Below, piece by piece: positions 33,813-42,360 of a DNA stretch of 64,000 bases. A model generated the notes under the pieces. It made no database searches, was not told the origin of the DNA, and saw only the letters and a program-made list of their open reading frames with translations. The stretch covers positions 1 to 64,000 of the forward strand of contig JAEWQH010000009.1 in assembly GCA_023399275.1 (NCBI GenBank), given 5' to 3'. Source of the DNA: Bacillota bacterium (lineage in GTDB: Bacteria > Bacillota > Clostridia > Christensenellales > CAG-138). The position numbers and the translations under genes were made by a program. Each line of letters opens with the position of its first letter. Within the stretch, counting starts at the first letter, position 1.

Positions 33813-35276
33813 TCAATAGATGCCTGCGAGTCTGCCGACCAGGTAGATCGCCCCGGTCATGATGGGCGCCGCTGCCAGCGTCATCACGACGCCGCTCTTT
33901 GCCATATCCGCAATCGAAAAATATCCCGCGGAGTAGGGGATCACGCTCGTGGGCGTGCTGGTGACGAGAATGAACGCGATGTTCAGCGTCATCGCCGCCG
34001 GCATGACGATGCCGAGCGGAGAGAGGCCGAGCTGGCCCGCCACCGCAATCATGATGGGGATGACGACCGTAGCGGTGACGGTGTTGCTGGAAAGCCCCAG
34101 CTTGAGGATGGAGACGATCAGTATCACGCTGATGATCTGCACCAAAACAGGCAGCGTGCCGATGTTGCCCAGCAGCAGCATCGCAAGCCACTGCGCCGCG
34201 CCGCTTTCGTAGACGAGCATGCCCAGCGATATACCGCTGGCGATGAGCAGGATGCCGCTCCAGGAGATATCGCTCTCCACGTCCTTCCAGCGGATATCCG
34301 TCACGCCGGGGAAGAAGAAGAGGCACGCGCCGAGGATCGCCGGCAGCGAGGTCGGGATCTTGAAGCCGAGCCAGTCTCCAAGCGGTTTGCTGACGAGCCA
34401 GAGCGCGACCGTGAGCAGAAAGATCGCCATCGTGGCGCGCTCGTTGTGCGTCATCTTCGGCAGCGCGGCATATTCGCGCCTGAGGTCCTCGCTGCTGCGC
34501 CGTATGCACGGCATCTCCGGTTTGAAAAACGCCAGCAGGATCCACCACGCGGGCAGGATGAGCAGCAGCATGCAGGGCACGCCGTAGAGCATCCAGCCTG
34601 CAAAGGTGATCTCGGTGTTGAGCATGTCTCGCACAAAGCCAATGGCGAGGCTGTTTGCCCCGCCGCCCGCGGGCGAGCCCGCGCCGCCGATGAGCGCACC
34701 CCATGCCACCGCGATGAACAGCGCTTTGCCAAAGCGGCTCTTGCCGGGCTCGAGCTGCTCTTCCTCCGCGATGGAGCGCGCAAGCGGCATCAGCATGGCC
34801 GCCGCGGCGAGCGTGGTGATCCACATGCCGATGAGCGCGCCCGCTATGAGAAAACCGAGTATGATATGGCTCGTCTTGTTGCCGGTCAGCCGCAGGATCA
34901 TCATCGATATGCGCCGCCCGAGCCCGCTCTTGGTGATGGCCGCGGAGAGCGCGAGCACGCCGATGAAGAAGAGCACCGTATCGTTGCCGAAGCCGAGTTT
35001 GACCACGTTGACGAACGTATCCGCCTTGAGCGCGGCGAGCAGGATCATGCCGATCAACCCGGCGATGTGGAAGGGAATCGGTTCCGCGATCCACAGCAGC
35101 AGGCAGAAGAATAGCACGCCGAGCACCACGCGCCCCTGCTGCGTGAGCTCCGCGCCGTCGAGCTCGAGCACGCTCTGCGGCAGGGGAACGAGGATCACCG
35201 CAGCAAGCAGCAGCGCGGCAAGCAGCAGCCAAACGAGTCTGGCGGCGACCGGGGAAGCCGGCTTGGTCGATTTCAT
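33813..35276 (-). CDS. DASS-family (SLC13/CitT-like) anion transporter
   Basis: Polytopic membrane protein of 487 residues with about 11-13 helices. It has the divalent-anion:sodium symporter features: FGNDTVLFFIGVLALSAAIT in the first half, GGAGSPAGGGANSLAIGF as the first SNT-like loop, and SSNTVTATVVIPIM and TSTPTSVIPYSAGYFS in the second half. Relatives move sulfate or di- and tricarboxylates as symporters or exchangers. It lies 6 bp after the SucD-like gene and 15 bp before the sulfoquinovosidase gene. In this setting a two-charge organic anion such as sulfoacetate is the likely cargo, most simply as an exporter of the end product. Uptake of the sulfonated substrate is the alternative. 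Confidence 0.88.
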   Translation of the reverse strand: MKSTKPASPVAARLVWLLLAALLLAAVILVPLPQSVLELDGAELTQQGRVVLGVLFFCLLLWIAEPIPFHIAGLIGMILLAALKADTFVNVVKLGFGNDTVLFFIGVLALSAAITKSGLGRRISMMILRLTGNKTSHIILGFLIAGALIGMWITTLAAAAMLMPLARSIAEEEQLEPGKSRFGKALFIAVAWGALIGGAGSPAGGGANSLAIGFVRDMLNTEITFAGWMLYGVPCMLLLILPAWWILLAFFKPEMPCIRRSSEDLRREYAALPKMTHNERATMAIFLLTVALWLVSKPLGDWLGFKIPTSLPAILGACLFFFPGVTDIRWKDVESDISWSGILLIASGISLGMLVYESGAAQWLAMLLLGNIGTLPVLVQIISVILIVSILKLGLSSNTVTATVVIPIMIAVAGQLGLSPLGIVMPAAMTLNIAFILVTSTPTSVIPYSAGYFSIADMAKSGVVMTLAAAPIMTGAIYLVGRLAGIY

Positions 35277-35282
35277 AGCGCG

Positions 35283-36173
35283 CTACTCCCTTTTGCCGAG
35301 CGCTTGGGCAAGCAGGGTGCCCACCTCGCGCGGGCGCATGGCGACGCGCGCGCCGGCCGACTCGAGCAGACGTGTTTTGTCCGCGACCGAGCCTCTTCCT
35401 CCGGTGATGATCGCGCCGGCGTGGCCCATGCGCGTACCGGCGGGCGCGGTGCGGCCGGAGAGGAACGCAACGAGCGGTTTGGTGAACGCGCCGCGCGAGA
35501 CCGCCTCGGCGACCTCCTCCTCCATCGTACCGCCCAGTTCGCCGATGATCACGACCGCGTCGGTCTCCGCATCCGCCTCAAACGCGGGTAAAAACTCCGC
35601 AAAACGCGCGCCGGGCACCGGGTCGCCGCCCACGCCGATGAGCGAGGAGACGCCAAAGCCCGCCGCAACGACCATCGCCGTGACCTCGTTGGTCAGCGAG
35701 CCGCTGCGGGTCATCACGCCGATACGCCCGGGCTGATAGACGCGCGAAATCCAGTACGGAATGCTGCCCATCATGGCTTTGCCGGGCGCGATGATGCCGC
35801 TGGTGTTGCCGCCGATGACGACTGCGTTGTTTGCCAGAGCCGCCGCGCGGATCTTCGCCTGCTCGTGCAGCGGGATGCCGTCTGCTAGGGTGACGATCAG
35901 GCGGATGCCGCTGTCGAGCGACTCCAGCACCGCATCCAGCACGAACTTTGGCGGCACGAACACCATCGCCGCATCGGCCTTATGTTCCTTTACCGCGTTT
36001 CGAACGCTATGGTAGACCGGCGCGCCGCAGCAGAGCTGCCCCTCCTTACCCGGGGTGACGCCCGCAACCACGCGGGTGCCCATATCGACCATGTGCTGTG
36101 TCCAGAAGGCGCCCTCCTTGCCGGTGATGCCCTGTACGAGCACGCGGGTGTTTCGATCGATCAGTATGCTCAT
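35283..36173 (-). CDS. sucD: ADP-forming acyl-CoA ligase alpha subunit (SucD-like), probably sulfoacetate-CoA ligase
   Basis: Subunit of 296 residues that binds CoA and carries the phospho-His. The CoA-binding start VLVQGITGKEGAFWTQHM, the loop GGNTSGIIAPGKAMMG and the phospho-His motif GHAGAIITGGRGS are those of SucD. It overlaps the beta-subunit gene by 4 bp. The start at 36173 is the only one that gives the SucD N-terminus. The pair makes ATP from an acyl-CoA, ADP and phosphate. Its neighbours, an acylating aldehyde dehydrogenase and a sulfoquinovosidase, point to sulfoacetyl-CoA as substrate, as in the SqwKL pair of a sulfo-transketolase variant (from memory). A TCA-cycle role is less likely because no other cycle gene is near. 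Confidence 0.88.
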   Translation of the reverse strand: MSILIDRNTRVLVQGITGKEGAFWTQHMVDMGTRVVAGVTPGKEGQLCCGAPVYHSVRNAVKEHKADAAMVFVPPKFVLDAVLESLDSGIRLIVTLADGIPLHEQAKIRAAALANNAVVIGGNTSGIIAPGKAMMGSIPYWISRVYQPGRIGVMTRSGSLTNEVTAMVVAAGFGVSSLIGVGGDPVPGARFAEFLPAFEADAETDAVVIIGELGGTMEEEVAEAVSRGAFTKPLVAFLSGRTAPAGTRMGHAGAIITGGRGSVADKTRLLESAGARVAMRPREVGTLLAQALGKRE

Positions 36174-37297
36174 GCCCGTTCCCTCCCGCTCGCGATGGCG
36201 ACGGCTTTTTTCACCGCTTCTTCCGTGTCCGAAAGCCGCTTGAGGCCGATGGGCGCGAAGATCTCGTCCACGCGTTCCTCTCCCGTGCCGCGCAGGCACG
36301 CGACGATGGGACAATCCGGCTTGAGCTCCTGCACAGCCTTGATGATGCCCTCGGCCATCACGTCCGCCCGCGCGATGGTGCCGAAGGTGACGATGAGGAT
36401 CACCTTCGGTTTGTTTGCAAGGCAGAGACGCATAGCGGTGCCCGCCTTCATATAATTCGGCCCGCCGAACTCGAGATAGTTTGCAACGGTGCCGCCCTCG
36501 TAGTTCACGAGGTCATAGACGGTGTTTGCAAGCCCGGCGCCCGCGCACATCAGGCTGATATCCCCGTCGAACTCGATGTAAGGGATGCCCTCCTTCGCGG
36601 CCTCGTACTCCATATCGCTACCATAGTAAGCACGGCCCTTTTCATATGCGGCGTGGCGGAACATGGAGTTGTCGTCTATGCTCAGCTTGCCGTCGCCGGC
36701 GATTGTCGCGCCGTCCTTTGTCAGAAACAGCGGGTTGATTTCGATGAGCTCCGCGTCCATGCTGCGAAACGCCCTGTAGAGCGCGGCGCAGATCCTGCCG
36801 GTCTGCTTGAGCGCGTCGCCCCGAAGCCCGAGCCGGTAGGTGAAGTCGTTGATCTGAAACGGCTGCAGGCCCCGGTCGAGATCGATAAACTCACGCACGA
36901 TCTTCTCCGGCATATCGGCAGCGACGCGCTCGATGTCCACGCCGCCCTCGGCGCAGCCCATGAGCACGGCGCGCCCACCGGGCGCGTCCATCGTGAGCGC
37001 AAGATACAGTTCGCGCCCGATATCGACAGCCTCCTCCACCAGCACGGCGTGGAGCGAGGGCACCTCGGCAAAGTAGCGCTGCGCCAGGGACTGCGCCTCC
37101 TCCGCCGTGCGCGCGAGCTTGACCAGCCCAGCCTTTCCGCGCCCGCCGGAGAGCACCTGGCACTTGAGCACGCAGGGCAGGCCGACGGTTTCCACGGCAG
37201 CCGCCGCTTCGCCGGGGCCGGCGATCAGAACCGATTTTGGCACCGGAATGCCCGCGCCCGCGAACACCTCCTTGGCCTGGTATTCAAACAGCTTCAT
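36170..37297 (-). CDS. sucC: ADP-forming acyl-CoA ligase beta subunit (SucC-like), probably sulfoacetate-CoA ligase
   Basis: ATP-grasp subunit of 375 residues. It starts MKLFEYQAKEVFAGAGIPVP, as SucC does, with LKCQVLSGGRGKAGLVK for nucleotide binding, LIEINPLFLTKDG for metal, and the C-terminal GGTVANYLEFGG block. The start at 37297 has RBS AAGGAAG; upstream in-frame codons run back into the dehydrogenase gene and look like noise. It lies 19 bp after the dehydrogenase gene and overlaps the alpha gene by 4 bp, so a balanced heterodimer is expected. Together they would conserve the thioester energy of the acyl-CoA made by the dehydrogenase as ATP, giving a free acid such as sulfoacetate. Confidence 0.88.
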   Translation of the reverse strand: MKLFEYQAKEVFAGAGIPVPKSVLIAGPGEAAAAVETVGLPCVLKCQVLSGGRGKAGLVKLARTAEEAQSLAQRYFAEVPSLHAVLVEEAVDIGRELYLALTMDAPGGRAVLMGCAEGGVDIERVAADMPEKIVREFIDLDRGLQPFQINDFTYRLGLRGDALKQTGRICAALYRAFRSMDAELIEINPLFLTKDGATIAGDGKLSIDDNSMFRHAAYEKGRAYYGSDMEYEAAKEGIPYIEFDGDISLMCAGAGLANTVYDLVNYEGGTVANYLEFGGPNYMKAGTAMRLCLANKPKVILIVTFGTIARADVMAEGIIKAVQELKPDCPIVACLRGTGEERVDEIFAPIGLKRLSDTEEAVKKAVAIASGRERA

Positions 37298-37316
37298 AAT
37301 TCTTCTTCCTTTTATC

Positions 37317-38717
37317 TCAGCGGAGGCTCTGCAGATACGCGCCGAAGACCGCCTCGTCCGTCGGGCGGTGCGGGGTGATCGGCTCGGAGACCCAGGTGAC
37401 GTTGATGAAGTGCTTGTAGGTGATGTTCTCCGTGGTGATGTTATTGCCCCATGTGCCACAGCCGAGCGTGACCGTGGAGGGCATGCCGTTGAAGAACGCG
37501 CCGCCGTTCGCCGCGGCCTGCGGCTGGCGGACGATCACGCGGCTGGTCTGCATATGCTCGCCCAGATAATCGATATAGTCGCGGTTGAAGGTATGGATGC
37601 CGCAGCTGTGTCCGCGACCCGAGTTGTCGGTCAGGCGCCTGAGGATCTCCACGCCCTCGGCAAATGCGGCGTATTTCCACAGGGTCAGCACAGGGGAAAG
37701 CTTCTCCTCTGCAAAGAGGTCCTCTTCGAGCGGCATCTCGCCCTCGACCAGCAGCATCACGGTGCTTTCCGGCACGGATATGCCGGCAAGCTCCGCGATC
37801 TTGCGCGCACTCCTGGCGACGATCTCGCCGTTGATGACGAGCGCGCCTTTCTTGTTGAGCCGCCACATCGTATCTTTGAGCTTCTGCCGCTCTGCGCCGG
37901 AGACGAGGTAGCCGCCCTCTGCGGTCAGCGCGGCGAGCATTGCTTCGTAAACGCCCTGCTGGATGACGATGGAGTTCTCGGAAGAACAGCTGGTGGCGTT
38001 GTCAAACGTCTTGCTGGTCTTGATCTTTTTTGCCGCGTCGGCGATATCCGCATCCTCCGCGATGATCTGGCAGGCGTTGCCGGGCCCTACGCCGAAGGCC
38101 GGCCTGCCGCTGGAGTAGGCGGCCTTGACCATCGGTCCTCCGCCCGTGGCGACGACGAGGTCGATCTGGCGCATCAACTCGCCTGTGCATTCGATGCTCG
38201 GCTCCTCGATCACCTGGATCAAATCCTCCGGCGCGCCCACTTTCTTCAGCCCCGCGCGCATGAAGTCCACCGCCAGCTTGGTGCTGGCCTTGGCGTGCGG
38301 ATGCGGCGCGAAAATGACTGCGTTGCGCCCTTTTAATATGGAGACGGCGTTGCTCGACGGCGTCGCCGTAGGATTCGTAATCGGCGTCAGCGCGCCGATG
38401 ACGCCGACGGGCTTCGCGTATTTCTTGATGCCGCGGGCTGCGTCCTCTTCGATGAGGCCGACGCTCTTGACGCGCTGCACGTCGTCGATGACGCCGAGCA
38501 CCTTGTTTTTGTGCTTGGTGATCTTGTCGGCCACCGAACCCATGCCGGTTTCAGAGACGGCAAGCTCGGCAAGCTTTTGGATGTTTTCGTCGTTGTAGAC
38601 TTCCCAGGCGATGGCCGTACAGACGCGGTCGATCTGCTCCTGCGTGTAATCGGCGATCTTGGCTTGCGCGGTGCGCGCTTTTGAGACAAGCTGGGCGATA
38701 AGTTCCTGACTTTCCAT
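37317..38717 (-). CDS. CoA-acylating aldehyde dehydrogenase, probably sulfoacetaldehyde dehydrogenase (SauS/SqwD type)
   Basis: NAD(P)-dependent enzyme of 466 residues that oxidises an aldehyde to its CoA thioester. It resembles the aldehyde dehydrogenase half of AdhE and EutE/SauS: ITPITNPTATPSSNAV near residue 115, VATGGGPMVKAAYSSG for NAD, and catalytic Cys244 in NATSCSSENS. It has no alcohol dehydrogenase half. The start at 38717 has RBS GGAGGG. It is the first gene of the operon, under a palindrome-covered promoter and divergent from a ROK regulator. With the SucCD-like pair it gives aldehyde to acid plus ATP and NADH. In a sulfoquinovose setting the aldehyde is most likely sulfoacetaldehyde from a transketolase step. 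Propionaldehyde or lactaldehyde cannot be excluded. Confidence 0.85.
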   Translation of the reverse strand: MESQELIAQLVSKARTAQAKIADYTQEQIDRVCTAIAWEVYNDENIQKLAELAVSETGMGSVADKITKHKNKVLGVIDDVQRVKSVGLIEEDAARGIKKYAKPVGVIGALTPITNPTATPSSNAVSILKGRNAVIFAPHPHAKASTKLAVDFMRAGLKKVGAPEDLIQVIEEPSIECTGELMRQIDLVVATGGGPMVKAAYSSGRPAFGVGPGNACQIIAEDADIADAAKKIKTSKTFDNATSCSSENSIVIQQGVYEAMLAALTAEGGYLVSGAERQKLKDTMWRLNKKGALVINGEIVARSARKIAELAGISVPESTVMLLVEGEMPLEEDLFAEEKLSPVLTLWKYAAFAEGVEILRRLTDNSGRGHSCGIHTFNRDYIDYLGEHMQTSRVIVRQPQAAANGGAFFNGMPSTVTLGCGTWGNNITTENITYKHFINVTWVSEPITPHRPTDEAVFGAYLQSLR

Positions 38718-38781
38718 GTTGCGACCCTCCAGTACATACGGATATGATGGTTGGGGCAGGCCGTCCACCTGCGGCATGCAC

Positions 38782-38811
38782 AGTATAACATTGATTAATA
38801 GACTAAATCAA
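38782..38811 (-). promoter_or_regulatory. Promoter of the sulfoquinovose-type operon
   Basis: On the minus strand TTGATT (38811-38806), an 18-bp spacer and the extended -10 TGT-TATACT (38787-38782). It lies 65 bp upstream of the dehydrogenase start codon. Confidence 0.65.
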
Positions 38812-38818
38812 TTGATTT
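38805..38818. promoter_or_regulatory. Perfect 14-bp palindrome, candidate ROK operator
   Basis: AAATCAATTGATTT is fully self-complementary and covers the -35 box of the leftward promoter. It lies between the operon and the divergent ROK regulator gene, the usual place for the operator of such a repressor. Confidence 0.65.
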
Positions 38819-38899
38819 TTTCACAATTGTTTGATAAACTTGTCGCAGATGTATTTCGCAGAGCGCAGCGGCTCAAAAAACGATCCGGAGGGCAGAGGG

Positions 38900-40129
38900 A
38901 TGAATCACCGTGGCGACAACATGAGCACGGTCAAGCGCTACAACCGCAGCGTGATTCTGCGGCTGCTGCACGAGCACGGGGGCCTGAGCCGCAAGCGGAT
39001 CGCGGAGGAGATGTCGCTCACGCCCGCGGCGATCACGATGATCGTCTCCGAGATGATCGGCGAAGGGCTGCTCTCCGAGGGGGCGACGCTGGAGTCGAGC
39101 GGCACCGCCGGGCGCAAGGAGATCATGGTCAACATCAACTTCAAGCGGTTCGCCGCGCTGGGCGTCTCCATCAACCTGCAGGAGGTGCTGCTCTCCGCAA
39201 CCTCGCTCGACGGCGCGCTGCTCTTTTCCGAGGCGGTCCCCTGCCGGGCGGAGCTGCCGCTACAGGAAGCGCTGGAGATCGTCGGCGCGCGCCTGCCGGC
39301 GCTGATCGACGCGCACGGGATTGCGCGGGAGTCCATCGTCGGCCTCGGCGTCGGCGTGCGCGGAACGGTGGATGAAAACCGCAGCCGCAGCATCAACTCC
39401 TTCGGCGCGCTGGCGGGAACGGATCTGCCGCTGGCGGAGGCCATCGCGGGAAAGACGGGCTTCTGCACCGCGATGGACAACAACGTGCGCAGCATGTTCC
39501 GCGCGCATATGTTCTTCTCCGGCGAACAGGCCTCAAGCCTCTTTTTCATTCGCTGTGAAAAAGGCATCGGCGGGGCGATCTCGGCGGATCACCGCATCCT
39601 CAACGGAAACAGCGGCATGTGTTCGGAGTTCGGCCACATGCCCATCGTGGAAAAGGGCGGCAAGCGCTGCCACTGCGGCAAAACGGGCTGCCTCGAGACC
39701 GTCGCCTCGCCGATGGCCATCTGCGAGGACGTCGGCAGCATCTACTCCGCCGAAGGCACGCCGCGCCTCTATGCGCTCACAGGCGGGCATCAAAACCGCG
39801 TCACTCTGCCGCTGATCATGGATGCGGCGGCGATGGGCGACCTTGCGGTGGACGCCGTCGTGCAAAACGCGGCGAGCAAGCTCTCCAGCGCGATCAAGGC
39901 CGTGGTGTATACCCTTGACCCCGCGCGCGTAGTGCTCTACGGCAGCATCTTCGAGCTGCCGTACTATTACGAAAGTCTGCAGGCACATCTGCGCGTAGGC
40001 TTCGACCGCGGGGACGGCGAGTATGCGCAAAAGAGCCGCTTCAACCTCCAGCTCGAGGAGAAGGCTTCCTGCGTCACCGCCATCGACGCATTCTACAAAA
40101 ACGGCGGCTATCTGCAGTGTGACAAGTAG
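38900..40129 (+). CDS. ROK-family transcriptional regulator, divergent from the sulfoquinovose-type operon
   Basis: Sugar-responsive regulator of 409 residues (XylR/NagC type). An N-terminal winged helix-turn-helix (NRSVILRLLHEHGGLSRKRI, then AEEMSLTPAAITMIVSEM) is fused to a ROK sugar-kinase-like domain with GLGVGVRGTVDE and the zinc motif CHCGKTGCLE (C257, C259, C264). In the catalytic region of ROK kinases one expects DND; here it is AMDNNVRSM, fitting a sensor without kinase activity. The start at 38900 has RBS GGAGGG; an ATG 21 bp further in lacks one. A palindrome lies between it and the operon it probably represses. The inducer may be sulfoquinovose or a derivative (inference). Confidence 0.9.
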   Translation: MNHRGDNMSTVKRYNRSVILRLLHEHGGLSRKRIAEEMSLTPAAITMIVSEMIGEGLLSEGATLESSGTAGRKEIMVNINFKRFAALGVSINLQEVLLSATSLDGALLFSEAVPCRAELPLQEALEIVGARLPALIDAHGIARESIVGLGVGVRGTVDENRSRSINSFGALAGTDLPLAEAIAGKTGFCTAMDNNVRSMFRAHMFFSGEQASSLFFIRCEKGIGGAISADHRILNGNSGMCSEFGHMPIVEKGGKRCHCGKTGCLETVASPMAICEDVGSIYSAEGTPRLYALTGGHQNRVTLPLIMDAAAMGDLAVDAVVQNAASKLSSAIKAVVYTLDPARVVLYGSIFELPYYYESLQAHLRVGFDRGDGEYAQKSRFNLQLEEKASCVTAIDAFYKNGGYLQCDK

Positions 40130-40160
40130 CCTGCTTTTCGGCCGAACCAAGACATGGCTA

Positions 40161-40194
40161 CGCCGGCGCAGCAGCTGCGTGCCGGCGGCTTTTT
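40161..40194 (+). terminator. Terminator after the ROK regulator gene
   Basis: CGCCGGC (40161-40167) and GCCGGCG (40181-40187) form the outer stem, with a GCAGC/GCTGC-like inner stem, followed by a T-run at 40190-40194. Confidence 0.8.
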
Positions 40195-40268
40195 ATAGGC
40201 AAAATGCGGCCTTTTTCCGCCGGAGGAGCGCTCCATACCAAAAGAAACGGAAGAATTCGACGAATCGA

Positions 40269-40297
40269 GTGACAAACAGCGCATTACCCGATATAAT
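40269..40297 (+). promoter_or_regulatory. Promoter of the diguanylate cyclase gene
   Basis: GTGACA (40269-40274), a 17-bp spacer and a perfect TATAAT (40292-40297). The leader is about 70 nt. Confidence 0.75.
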
Positions 40298-40371
40298 GCC
40301 CTCAAGAAAGCGTGTAACAGGCGGCGGATCGGGCCGCGTCTTGCAAGCGACCGACAGAAGGGCGGGATACC

Positions 40372-42342
40372 GTGCAGACGGGTGAATCCAAGCGTGTTTT
40401 CCTGAAGAAGCTCCTGCGTTATTTCGGCTTTCCGCTTGCGGCGGCGGCCTTGATGCTGCTCGTGTTTTTCTTTGCACAGCGCGGGGTGCTGCGCGAGATC
40501 CGCAAGGACACCTACCAGATGCTGCAGGATGCGACGCGCCAACAGTGCATCTCGCTCGAGCAGTATGTCGGGCAGCTGACCACGCGCGTGACGCTTATCG
40601 CCGACTACGACGGCGACACCGGCCCAAACACACTGGTGGAGTCCCTGCGCACGGAGCTGCGCGACAGCGCGGCGGATGTCGAGACAGGCTATGCCAACCC
40701 GGCGGGCGAGCTGCTCTACAGCGATCAAACCGAGAAATACGTAGGCGCGGAGGACTGGTTTTCGCGCAGCTTACGTGGAGAGACGATCGTGATGGCCGCC
40801 TCGCAAAACGAGGACGACGGCCTTGCGGACGTTCGCATCTCCGTGCGCGTAGCAACAAAAAGCGGCGTGCGCGGCGTGCTGTTTGCAACGGTCGGAAACA
40901 AAAATTTCGCCGCGCTGCTGCAGACGCTCGCCTACGAGGGCGGCGCGGTATCGCTGGTATGCGACTCGGAGGGCAACATCCTCTTTGCCGAGCAAAAGGA
41001 GAGCATCGTCCAACCCGGAACCAGCATCTATGACATCATCAGCGACCGCACGCTGACAAAGGAATACTCTCTGCTGCAGCTGCAGGACGCGCTGGGCAGC
41101 AACAGCGTCATCCAGTTCCGCTTCCGCTACGAGGGAACGTATTATTACGCCGTCTGCGAGGCGATGGACGTCTGCGACTGGTACACGGTCTCCATCGTTT
41201 CGGCGGATCTGGCGGACACGACCGTGCGGAAGGTCAGCCTCTACCAGGTGGTTATGATCAGCGTCATACTGCTTGTCGGCGTCGCGATGGCGGCGCGCGC
41301 GTACGAGCACGAGCGCAAGACTGTTCAGACGCTGGAGGCGGATAAGGATCTGCTGCGCCAGAGCGCGCAGCGCTATCAGCTGATCACGCAGCTTTCCAAC
41401 GAGGTGTTCTTCCATATCATTCTGGAGACAGGCGAAATCTCGTTTAACGACAGCTTCGAGGCGATGTTTGGCTTTCCGCCTCCGATATGCACGGTGCATA
41501 ACCTCGACCAATGCACCAATATGTTCTTCGAACCGGATCGGAAGCAGTTTATGAATCTGATCGAAAAGCTGCGCGCGGGCGAGCCGAAGGCGAGCGCGGA
41601 GCTGCGCATGGTCAACGCGCGCGGCGCCTTCCGCTGGAAGCGCGTAGAGGTGTTCTCCGTATTTGACAAGAGCATGCAGGCGGTACAGCTCGTCGGCAAG
41701 ATCGCCGACATCCACCGCCAGAAGCAGTCCCTGCAGCACCTGATCCGCCAGGCGGACAGCGAGCCGCTGACGGGGCTGCTCAACCGCGCGGCGTTCGAGC
41801 GCAATGTGAAGGGGTTTCTCTCCGGCGAAGGATTCGGCGGCAGCCACGCGCTGCTGATGCTGGACTTCGACAATTTCAAGGCCGTCAACGACACGCTCGG
41901 CCACGCAAAGGGAGACCGGCTGCTCATCTCGTTTGCCGGCGGCATGCAGCGGCTGTTCCGCTCGGGAGACTACCTCACCCGCATCGGCGGAGACGAGTTC
42001 ATGGTGTTCATCAAAAACACCGGCGAGGACGCCATCGCGCTGGATAAGGCGGAGGCGCTGCGCGAAGAGATGGCGGGCCTGAGCCGCAAGATCGGCGTCG
42101 CGGTGTACATCAGCGTCGGCATCGCGATTTACAATCGCGACGGCGAGACGTTTGAAAAGCTCTATCAGGCGGCGGACGAAGCGCTCTATCATGTCAAGCG
42201 CACCGGCAAGAACGCAATCTCATTCTTCTCCGTACCGGTCGATCCCGCGCTACGAAACCGGCTAGCGACGCAGGCGGACGACGCAAACGAGCTCTGCGAT
42301 ATCGGCGGCATGTGCGCGGACGGGGACGATTACGAAATCTAA
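40372..42342 (+). CDS. Membrane-bound diguanylate cyclase: dCache sensor, PAS, GGDEF
   Basis: Makes cyclic di-GMP from two GTP in response to an extracellular signal. 656 residues. Helix 1 (about 19-36) and helix 2 (about 291-311) flank a dCache-like sensor. A PAS domain (about 335-455) contains SFEAMFGFPPP. The GGDEF domain (about 465-620) has LTGLLNRAAFERN, MLDFDNFKAVNDTLGH and an intact GGDEF at 539-543. An RxxD inhibitory site (RSGD) stands five residues before it, so product inhibition is expected. The start is GTG at 40372 behind a GGGCGGGA RBS. A GtrA-like gene follows after 18 bp. The signal is unknown. Confidence 0.92.
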   Translation: MQTGESKRVFLKKLLRYFGFPLAAAALMLLVFFFAQRGVLREIRKDTYQMLQDATRQQCISLEQYVGQLTTRVTLIADYDGDTGPNTLVESLRTELRDSAADVETGYANPAGELLYSDQTEKYVGAEDWFSRSLRGETIVMAASQNEDDGLADVRISVRVATKSGVRGVLFATVGNKNFAALLQTLAYEGGAVSLVCDSEGNILFAEQKESIVQPGTSIYDIISDRTLTKEYSLLQLQDALGSNSVIQFRFRYEGTYYYAVCEAMDVCDWYTVSIVSADLADTTVRKVSLYQVVMISVILLVGVAMAARAYEHERKTVQTLEADKDLLRQSAQRYQLITQLSNEVFFHIILETGEISFNDSFEAMFGFPPPICTVHNLDQCTNMFFEPDRKQFMNLIEKLRAGEPKASAELRMVNARGAFRWKRVEVFSVFDKSMQAVQLVGKIADIHRQKQSLQHLIRQADSEPLTGLLNRAAFERNVKGFLSGEGFGGSHALLMLDFDNFKAVNDTLGHAKGDRLLISFAGGMQRLFRSGDYLTRIGGDEFMVFIKNTGEDAIALDKAEALREEMAGLSRKIGVAVYISVGIAIYNRDGETFEKLYQAADEALYHVKRTGKNAISFFSVPVDPALRNRLATQADDANELCDIGGMCADGDDYEI

Positions 42343-42360
42343 AGCAGGGAGGGTAAAACT

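Noticed and set aside
35283..37297. The SucCD-like pair as the TCA-cycle succinyl-CoA synthetase
   Set aside because: It is embedded by overlaps in an operon with an acylating aldehyde dehydrogenase and a sulfoquinovosidase, and no cycle gene is present. The fold is SucCD but the role is probably different.
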